A DNA stretch of 6,168 bases from assembly GCA_938030645.1 (NCBI GenBank), contig CALHHQ010000333.1, positions 1-6,168 on the forward strand, given 5' to 3'. Every line of letters starts with the position of its first letter. The stretch's first letter is position 1. The stretch is from an uncultured Rhizobiaceae group bacterium. Lineage in GTDB: Bacteria; Pseudomonadota; Alphaproteobacteria; Rhizobiales; Rhizobiaceae. Below the pieces are notes generated by a model that made no database searches, had not been told where the DNA came from, and saw nothing but the letters and a program-made list of their open reading frames with translations. Positions 1 to 4,688 of this stretch are shown here, piece after piece. The position numbers and the translations under genes were made by a program.

Positions 1-231
1 AGCGGTTCCCTCGCGACCATCGGCGTCTTGTGTGGATCCACCTTTGAAACTGAATGAAACAGCGATTAGCGGCACAGCATAATCTTCAACCAGTAGAGCT
101 TTGATGCCCTTGTCGCTGACCACTGTCTTGATATCCACGGCGTATGCCTGTTTCACGGTTGTTCCCGCGATTGAGAGAGCGAAGCCAACAACGGCAAAAG
201 TTGTTTTCAATTTGTGAGAAATCATGTTCAT
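1..231 (-). CDS. M16-family peptidase-like protein, N-terminal fragment (second gene of M16 pair)
   Basis: Only the first 77 codons are in the window; the gene runs off the left edge in frame. Residues 1-31 look like a Sec signal peptide: a Lys-containing start, a hydrophobic stretch (about residues 11-24) and an Ala-Tyr-Ala site before Val32, so the product is likely periplasmic. The following segment (VDIKTVVSDKGIKALLVED, then a beta strand ending near SFKGGS) matches the first strands of an M16 domain. The fragment ends at REGTA, just where a catalytic member would show HxxEH, so the active site cannot be judged. In proteobacterial M16 pairs the second protein usually lacks the zinc motif; that it does so here is inference. 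ATG at 231 is preferred over ATG at 225 because GAAGG lies 8 nt upstream of it. It starts 4 nt after the stop of the catalytic M16 gene, so the two are surely co-transcribed. Confidence 0.85.
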   Translation of the reverse strand, partial: MNMISHKLKTTFAVVGFALSIAGTTVKQAYAVDIKTVVSDKGIKALLVEDYAVPLIAVSFSFKGGSTQDADGREGTA

Positions 232-235
232 CGTT

Positions 236-1633
236 TTAGCCTTCATTCTTTGAAGTAGCAGCTTCGGGTTTCAAATACCCAGTGACCGAACGTTTCAATT
301 TCAGATATTTGCGCGCAACTTCATTCACCTCTTCAACGGTGACGGAATTGATTTTATCCGGCCAAGCCTGAATGCTCTCGATAGTCGACCCCAAAGTCAG
401 TGAACCACCATAAATGCGAGCCAAGGTTGACTGGCTGTCTTGAGTGAAGATTGAAGAGCGGACCAATCGTTTTTGGGCGCGTTTTACTTCCGCTTCGGTC
501 ACTCCGTCTTTTAAGAGTGTCGCAATGACTTCATCTGTCGCCGCTTCAACTTCCGCAAGAGTTTTGCCGTTGCGGGGCGAGCCATAAAACCCAAATTGAG
601 TCTCGTCCAGACTGCCGCCTTGATACCAAGATCCGGCGCTTGATGCGACTTTGTCAGCAACAACCAATTTTCGGTAGATACGACTTGTGGTGCCGCCTCC
701 CAAAATTTCACTCAATATATCAAAAGCTTCAGCTTCTTGGGTGTCGTTTGAATAATAGGACGGCACGAGATAAACCCGTGAAAAGCTTGGAGTGCGCACA
801 CGGGCGTCAGACATTTCAATGCGACGTGCTGCCCTTGGTTCGGGTTCGGCGGGGCGTTTGCGAACACCTGGTTCTGCGCGACGTTTGACTTTGCCATATG
901 TTTTCTCTGCAAGAGTTTTGACCGTTTCAGCATCTACATCACCAGCGACAACCAAAATGGCATTATTGGGTGTGTAGAACTTATCGTAAAACGCAATCGC
1001 ATCGTCCTTGGTCAATGCGTTCACTTCGTGTTTCCAGCCAATGATTGGTATTCCGTAAGCGTGGTTTTGATAAAGCGATGCATTCATGGCTTCGCGCAGC
1101 AGAGAACCCGGATTGTTTTCGGTTCGGGCGTTACGCTCTTCGTTTACAACATCGCGTTCTGGAAGAATTTTGGCTTGTGTTAAAACCAAATTTTCCATCC
1201 GATCGGCTTCCAACCGCATCATTTCTTCCAATGCCTCTGGCGTAATTCTTTGAAAATATGCTGTGTAATCACTTGATGTGAACGCGTTTTCTTGCCCACC
1301 AATGGCTGCAATTTTGGCTGAAAACTCTCCACTTTTCACCGTTTTGGTGCCTTTGAACATTAAATGCTCAAGATAGTGGGCAATTCCAGAAGCGCCGCGC
1401 GGTTCATCGGCAGCGCCCGCTTTATACCAAACCATATGGGTGACAACAGGCGCTCTGCGGTCCGGAATAACAACGACTTGCAGACCATTATCCAACATGA
1501 AAGAGGTCACCTTCGGGCCTGCTTTTTGCGTTGCGGCAAATGCTGCATCAGAAAATAATACAGGCTTAGCAATTGGTGTCAGTGAAGTGGCGGCACACAA
1601 GAATGCAACTGCAATTGTGGTCTTAAATTTCAT
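236..1633 (-). CDS. Exported zinc metallopeptidase, family M16 (pitrilysin / processing peptidase type)
   Basis: 465-residue zinc peptidase, the usual length for a two-domain bacterial M16B protein. Residues 1-33 read as a signal peptide with an Ala-Phe-Ala cleavage site, placing it in the periplasm. The inverted zinc motif HxxEH is His86-Tyr-Leu-Glu89-His90, followed 76 residues later by Glu166 in an ER..V..E context (PERDVVNEE), the expected third zinc ligand; Glu89 would be the catalytic base. The C-terminal M16 domain carries the Gly-rich loop and Arg/Tyr pair (LGGGTTSRIY, 311-320) typical of substrate-binding M16 halves. Start ATG at 1633 has AGAGGA five nt upstream. The next gene begins 4 nt after its stop and encodes an M16 relative, so the pair probably forms a heteromeric periplasmic peptidase that degrades peptides or misfolded protein; the substrate is unknown. 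Names such as PqqL or mitochondrial-type processing peptidase would be over-specific. Confidence 0.95.
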   Translation of the reverse strand: MKFKTTIAVAFLCAATSLTPIAKPVLFSDAAFAATQKAGPKVTSFMLDNGLQVVVIPDRRAPVVTHMVWYKAGAADEPRGASGIAHYLEHLMFKGTKTVKSGEFSAKIAAIGGQENAFTSSDYTAYFQRITPEALEEMMRLEADRMENLVLTQAKILPERDVVNEERNARTENNPGSLLREAMNASLYQNHAYGIPIIGWKHEVNALTKDDAIAFYDKFYTPNNAILVVAGDVDAETVKTLAEKTYGKVKRRAEPGVRKRPAEPEPRAARRIEMSDARVRTPSFSRVYLVPSYYSNDTQEAEAFDILSEILGGGTTSRIYRKLVVADKVASSAGSWYQGGSLDETQFGFYGSPRNGKTLAEVEAATDEVIATLLKDGVTEAEVKRAQKRLVRSSIFTQDSQSTLARIYGGSLTLGSTIESIQAWPDKINSVTVEEVNEVARKYLKLKRSVTGYLKPEAATSKNEG

Positions 1634-1638
1634 GTCAT

Positions 1639-1644
1639 TCCTCT
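1639..1644 (-). promoter_or_regulatory. Ribosome binding site of the catalytic M16 gene
   Basis: AGAGGA on the minus strand, five nt before the ATG at 1633. An overlapping ATG (ATGACATG) lies between it and the start but is in another frame, so the Shine-Dalgarno spacing and the signal peptide both favour 1633. Confidence 0.7.
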
Positions 1645-1693
1645 AACTTCAAATGAAGGCTGTCTCTGAATCGAAACAGGTGGATGGTATCGA

Positions 1694-1709
1694 ATTGCTA
1701 TAGAGCAAT
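1694..1709. repeat. Short perfect inverted repeat upstream of the M16 operon
   Basis: ATTGCT (1694-1699) and AGCAAT (1704-1709) are perfect reverse complements separated by four bases. The site lies 61-76 nt upstream of the M16 start codon and 41 nt or more beyond the rsmD stop. No run of T follows it on either strand, so it is not a normal intrinsic terminator. It could be a small operator or the base of a 5'-UTR hairpin, or chance in an AT-rich spacer. Confidence 0.4.
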
Positions 1710-1713
1710 ATAG
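1708..1713 (-). promoter_or_regulatory. Possible -10 element for the M16 pair
   Basis: The minus-strand hexamer CTATAT resembles the alphaproteobacterial housekeeping -10 (CTATAT-like) and lies about 75 nt before the M16 start. No good -35 hexamer is seen at 16-18 nt spacing, so this is a weak prediction. If real, transcription would start inside the inverted repeat at 1694-1709. The M16 genes could instead be read through from rsmD. Confidence 0.25.
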
Positions 1714-1749
1714 GTTTTGATGTGACGCATACACTTTACAATTTTGTCA

Positions 1750-2319
1750 TTAAGTCGAATTAGCGGTTTGCAGGCGAAAGAAGCCAATTTCCGTATCGCC
1801 AAATTGGCGCACATCTTCGCAAGAAAACCCATCAACAGAGTCCGGCAAGCTGCCCCGTTTTTCTTCGAGAATGCAAAGTGCACCCTCTTGCAACCAACCG
1901 TTTTCGGCCAATGCCGTCAGTGCGCTTTCACCCAATTCTTTTCCGTAAGGTGGGTCTGCGAAAACAATATCGAACGGCTTTAAAGTTCCAATGTCGCCCG
2001 GTTTTGTAGCATCGCGGCGAAACACTTTTGTGTGCCCGTTTAGGCCAAATGTCTCAATATTCGTCCTCAACAGGCCGCGACCTTCGGCACCGATTTCTAT
2101 AAACACGCAATAACCAGCACCACGTGACATGGCTTCCAACCCCAGCGCGCCAGTTCCTGCAAAAACATCAAGCACACGCGTATGGCGCAGCTTGTCAGGA
2201 TATGTGTGGTTTAGAATATTGAACAGACTTTCGCGTGTGCGGTCCGTGGTTGGCCTGATGTTTTGAGATTTGGGAACAGCGAGTTTACGTCCACCGAACT
2301 TACCGCCGACGATCCGCAC
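1750..2319 (-). CDS. rsmD: 16S rRNA (guanine(966)-N(2))-methyltransferase RsmD
   Basis: 189-residue cytoplasmic SAM-dependent methyltransferase, normal length for RsmD, which methylates N2 of G966 (E. coli numbering) in 16S rRNA during 30S assembly. The N-terminus MRIVGGKFGGRKL and the RPTTDRTRESLFNIL segment (22-36) are characteristic. SAM motif I is DVFAGTGALG (51-60) and the catalytic DPPY is at 122-125 in FADPPYGK. The frame stays open about 100 codons further upstream, but this extension lies antiparallel-free within the rluB coding region in another frame and has no family similarity. GTG at 2319 is chosen because GGAGG sits five nt upstream and because translation from it gives the canonical RsmD N-terminus. 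A second in-frame GTG at 2325 would abut the Shine-Dalgarno and is unlikely. The start overlaps the end of rluB by 20 nt, suggesting translational coupling. Confidence 0.95.
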   Translation of the reverse strand: MRIVGGKFGGRKLAVPKSQNIRPTTDRTRESLFNILNHTYPDKLRHTRVLDVFAGTGALGLEAMSRGAGYCVFIEIGAEGRGLLRTNIETFGLNGHTKVFRRDATKPGDIGTLKPFDIVFADPPYGKELGESALTALAENGWLQEGALCILEEKRGSLPDSVDGFSCEDVRQFGDTEIGFFRLQTANST

Positions 2320-3310
2320 GTGCACCTCCAGACGTTTTTGACTTACGGCTTCCACCTCTTTTCGTAGACTGTTCTGGTCGCTTTCGAGTATCGAGACGGG
2401 ATAATGGATCTGCTTTTTTCGCCTTGCGGTTGCCACTCGATTTCTCTTTTGACTTACCGCTGGAAACTGTTGCTTCAAGCTTTTTAACGGAAGCAATAGG
2501 CGCATCGAAATTCGCATTTGCTTCTTCGACAAGCTTTTGACCCAACTGATCTCGCAGGGTTCTGCTGCGCACTTCAACAACTTCGCCAGCACCAATTTCA
2601 CCCAATTGAAACGGGCCATAGGAAATTCGGATCAAGCGATTCACATCTAAATCGAGCGCGGCAAGAACCTTTTTCACTTCTCGGTTTTTACCTTCGCGCA
2701 TGGCAAAAGTTAGCCAAACATTGGTGCCCTGTTCCCGCTCAAGCGTTGCTTCAATGGAGCCATATAACACTCCATCGACTGCAATACCGTCTGCCAACGC
2801 GTCCAATTGTTCTTGGGTCACTGTACCGTGGGCGCGCACACGATAGCGGCGTAGCCAACCGGTGGCAGGCAACTCCAAAACGCGTGAAAGACCGCCATCA
2901 TTGGTCAGCAGCAGAAGCCCTTCAGTGTTGATGTCCAAACGCCCAACGCTCATCACGCGTGGCAAATCGGCAGGCAGGCGTTCAAATATGGTGAGGCGAC
3001 CTTCAGGATCTTTATTTGTAGTGACCTGCCCTGCCCGCTTGTTCAAAAGCCACAAGCGTGTGCGTTCCATTCCAGGCAATGGTTTTCCATCAACCTCAAT
3101 GCGATCGGTTTGGGTGACAACACACGCTGGCGTGGTGAGTTTCTTCCCGTTGAGAACAACGCGTCCATCTTCAATCCATCGCTCCGCATCACGGCGCGAG
3201 CACAAGCCGGCTCGTGCCATGCGTTTTGCAATGCGCTCTGTTGGCAAAGCTTGTTCGCTATCGGCAGCGCCAATATTGTTTTTAGGGTTTTGTTTGATCG
3301 GCTTTTTCAT
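2300..3310 (-). CDS. rluB: rRNA pseudouridine synthase, RsuA/RluB family
   Basis: 336-residue cytoplasmic enzyme that isomerises a uridine to pseudouridine in rRNA. RluB acts on 23S rRNA U2605 in E. coli. An S4 RNA-binding domain covers about residues 24-75 (ERIAKRMARAGLCSRRDAE, then the DGRVVLNG turn). The catalytic domain follows, with the family motif GRLDINTEGLLLLTNDG (123-139) holding catalytic Asp126, and the late motif EGKNREVKKVLAALDLDVNRLIRI near 206-229. From about residue 275 the protein becomes a Lys/Arg/Ser-rich low-complexity tail, common in alphaproteobacterial members and presumably disordered and RNA-binding. Start ATG at 3310 is supported by AGGGAG five nt upstream. The S4-RsuA layout and long tail fit RluB better than RsuA or RluE, but RluB, RluF and RsuA are hard to separate by eye, so the exact target uridine is inferred. 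The 3' end overlaps rsmD by 20 nt. Confidence 0.9.
   Translation of the reverse strand: MKKPIKQNPKNNIGAADSEQALPTERIAKRMARAGLCSRRDAERWIEDGRVVLNGKKLTTPACVVTQTDRIEVDGKPLPGMERTRLWLLNKRAGQVTTNKDPEGRLTIFERLPADLPRVMSVGRLDINTEGLLLLTNDGGLSRVLELPATGWLRRYRVRAHGTVTQEQLDALADGIAVDGVLYGSIEATLEREQGTNVWLTFAMREGKNREVKKVLAALDLDVNRLIRISYGPFQLGEIGAGEVVEVRSRTLRDQLGQKLVEEANANFDAPIASVKKLEATVSSGKSKEKSSGNRKAKKADPLSRLDTRKRPEQSTKRGGSRKSKTSGGARADRRR
2325..2329 (-). promoter_or_regulatory. Shine-Dalgarno that fixes the rsmD GTG start
   Basis: GGAGG on the minus strand, five nt before GTG at 2319. It lies inside the rluB coding sequence, a few codons before the rluB stop, so ribosomes finishing rluB would expose and reuse it. 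Confidence 0.75.
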
Positions 3311-3315
3311 ACATG

Positions 3316-3321
3316 CTCCCT
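3316..3321 (-). promoter_or_regulatory. Ribosome binding site of rluB
   Basis: AGGGAG on the minus strand, five nt upstream of the ATG at 3310. A closer ATG (3314) is followed immediately by a stop in its own frame, so it is not a start for a long product. Confidence 0.6.
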
Positions 3322-3330
3322 ACCATCGCT

Positions 3331-3359
3331 TTGCAAGTTGTGCGAGAGCGGTTTTGTAT
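3331..3359 (+). promoter_or_regulatory. Candidate promoter for tadA in the divergent spacer
   Basis: TTGCAA (3331-3336) and TTGTAT (3354-3359) are separated by 17 nt, about 25 nt before the tadA start. Match to the sigma-70 consensus is only 4/6 and 3/6. The 74-bp spacer between rluB and tadA must hold promoters for both directions unless one is read from elsewhere. I see no convincing minus-strand promoter for rluB in it. Confidence 0.25.
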
Positions 3360-3384
3360 CGTTTGACGAATTGATGAGCCATTG

Positions 3385-3837
3385 ATGACCAACAGTTTTA
3401 TGAAAGCAGCCTTGGATGAAGCAGAGCTGCCTGCGGAGCGGGATGAAGTTCCTGTGGGGGCTGTTATTGTGCATCAAGGTGAAATTATAGCGCGCGGCGG
3501 AAATCGTACGTTGGAACTCAATGATCCGAGCGCCCACGCCGAAATCGTTGTCATTCGCGAAGCTTGCGAAAAACTCGGCAGTCAGAGGCTCAATAATTGC
3601 GATCTGTACGTAACGTTAGAGCCCTGCACAATGTGCGCGGCCCTTATTTCATTTGCACGTATCAGGCGTCTTTATATTGCGGCAGAAGATGTTAAAGGTG
3701 GGGGCGTTTTAAACGGCGTCGCGTTTTACGATCAAGACACGTGTCATCACGCTCCAGATGTTTATTCGGGAATGCAGGAAACTGCAGCTGGCGAAATGCT
3801 CAAACGATTTTTTAAATCGCGACGAGCAGAAGGCTAG
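3385..3837 (+). CDS. tadA: tRNA-specific adenosine-34 deaminase TadA
   Basis: 150-residue zinc-dependent deaminase that converts adenosine 34 of tRNA-Arg(ACG) to inosine in the cytoplasm, allowing one tRNA to read several CGN codons. The zinc site is complete: His51 with catalytic Glu53 in SAHAEIV, and Cys81 and Cys84 in TLEPCTMCAAL. PVGAVIV (23-29) and the RIRRLYIAAEDVKGGG segment (92-107) are typical of TadA rather than of cytidine or guanine deaminases. The start is not marked by a good Shine-Dalgarno. ATG at 3385 gives the standard TadA N-terminus (FMKAALDEA); the adjacent in-frame TTG at 3382 would add one residue, and ATG at 3400 would trim five. It is the only plus-strand gene here, divergent from rluB and convergent with the lipoprotein gene, so it is a single-gene transcript unless it is co-transcribed antisense to its neighbours. 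Confidence 0.95.
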   Translation: MTNSFMKAALDEAELPAERDEVPVGAVIVHQGEIIARGGNRTLELNDPSAHAEIVVIREACEKLGSQRLNNCDLYVTLEPCTMCAALISFARIRRLYIAAEDVKGGGVLNGVAFYDQDTCHHAPDVYSGMQETAAGEMLKRFFKSRRAEG

Positions 3838-3855
3838 AGTGTAACTGAACTCAGC

Positions 3856-4518
3856 TTAGTTTCCGCGAATTCTGTCCCAAAGACTTTTCTTCTTGCGAAT
3901 TTCACGATTTGGATTTTTTGCTTCTTCGCCCACAACACCGGCTTGCGCTGTATCAGCGGGTGTTCGGTAGATTTTCTTTGGCTCAGTCAAATACTTACGC
4001 GGTGCAGCACCCTGAGCGCCTCGAAGTTCAGCTTTACGCTTTAAGAATTCCGCTCGCTCAATACGCTCCTTGGTAGGGTCGTATCGCAAATCTCGATCTT
4101 CATGTTGCTTTGCAACATTCGGGCGTTGCGCGGCTGCGCTTTCGCGACGCGCTGCGACTACTTCGGGAGGAAGTTCTGTGCCATTAGCCTCGGCTTCATC
4201 AACTGCGGCCAACAAACGCTGACGTTTGGTCTCCGCATCCTCGGGGAAATAACCATCACCCCCCTGGATCTTTTCAGCAGGCGCTGGAAGTTCAGTTCTG
4301 GACGGAGGTTTCACAAGACCTGAACGGGAAGAATAGTCGATACGTTCTTTCTTATTGCCGCCGCCAAGAGCAACAATGCCCGTAATGTCATCGAACAGTT
4401 GACGTTCTTGCGATTTTCCAGTGCCGTATGTCGAGGTTCCAGTGCAGCCGCTCAATCCAACGGCAGAAGCTAGAAATACAGCTCCACAAGATAGCGTTTT
4501 CTTGCTGTTGATTGTCAT
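3856..4518 (-). CDS. Predicted outer-membrane lipoprotein of unknown function
   Basis: 220 residues from ATG 4518. A lysine-bearing start (MTINSKK), a hydrophobic segment (about 9-22) and a lipobox Leu22-Ser-Gly-Cys25 make it a lipoprotein cut before Cys25. Thr and Gly follow the cysteine rather than Asp, so Lol sorting to the outer membrane is expected. The mature part has no recognised enzyme motif. It holds a short Gly-rich stretch (VALGGGNKKERIDYS), a proline-rich segment (LVKPPSRTELPAPAEK), a long charged, probably helical middle rich in Glu, Arg and Ala, and a basic end, KKKSLWDRIRGN. The PP-rich segment faintly recalls the DUF3035/BamF-like lipoproteins of alphaproteobacteria, but I cannot support that assignment. 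An ATG at 4551 would add 11 residues but lacks a ribosome site and would give an unusually long, acidic signal n-region. The gene lies 170 nt after ileS on the same strand and ends 18 nt from the convergent tadA stop. Confidence 0.8.
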   Translation of the reverse strand: MTINSKKTLSCGAVFLASAVGLSGCTGTSTYGTGKSQERQLFDDITGIVALGGGNKKERIDYSSRSGLVKPPSRTELPAPAEKIQGGDGYFPEDAETKRQRLLAAVDEAEANGTELPPEVVAARRESAAAQRPNVAKQHEDRDLRYDPTKERIERAEFLKRKAELRGAQGAAPRKYLTEPKKIYRTPADTAQAGVVGEEAKNPNREIRKKKSLWDRIRGN

Positions 4519-4688
4519 TTCGAACCCAACCTTGATTTCTTCATCCGCCATTCAGACGAAACCACATGCATTTAGGTGTTCCAACCACGCAAATGGGGCC
4601 AGAATCCGGCATTCCGCGAGAAACTATGACTTATCACCCTGGTTAGCAAGTTGATTGTCCAAAGATGGTTTCTAGCCTTCCCTTACAA
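4519..4688. other. Spacer between ileS and the lipoprotein gene; no clear signal
   Basis: 170 bp with no open frame of note, no stem followed by a T run for ileS termination, and no -35/-10 pair I would defend for the lipoprotein. A minus-strand TTGGACA near 4660 resembles a -35 but has no -10 at proper spacing. lspA, which follows ileS in many bacteria, is not here. Confidence 0.5.

Noticed and set aside
2320..2619. In-frame upstream extension of rsmD by 100 codons, giving a 289-aa protein
   Set aside because: It lies wholly within the rluB coding region in another frame, shows no family similarity, and the canonical RsmD N-terminus with GGAGG begins at 2319.
2518..2931. 137-codon plus-strand open frame opposite rluB
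   Set aside because: Shadow of rluB on the other strand; composition rich in Gln, His and Arg without motif or ribosome site.
2862..3374. 170-codon plus-strand open frame opposite rluB
   Set aside because: Antisense to a well-supported gene, with Arg/Ser-rich composition typical of a shadow frame and no recognisable domain.
3843..3861. Possible bidirectional terminator between tadA and the lipoprotein gene
   Set aside because: AACTGA and TTAGTT arms can pair over only six mostly A/T pairs including one G-T wobble, with no T run; too weak to call although a terminator would be expected in this convergent 18-nt gap.
4519..4551. Alternative lipoprotein start at ATG 4551
   Set aside because: No ribosome site upstream, and the added residues (MADEEIKVGFE) are acidic, unlike a signal peptide n-region; ATG 4518 gives a normal lipoprotein signal.
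4601..4625. GAATCCGGCATTC-like symmetry in the ileS-lipoprotein spacer
   Set aside because: The arms are four bases long; expected by chance and without a following T run.
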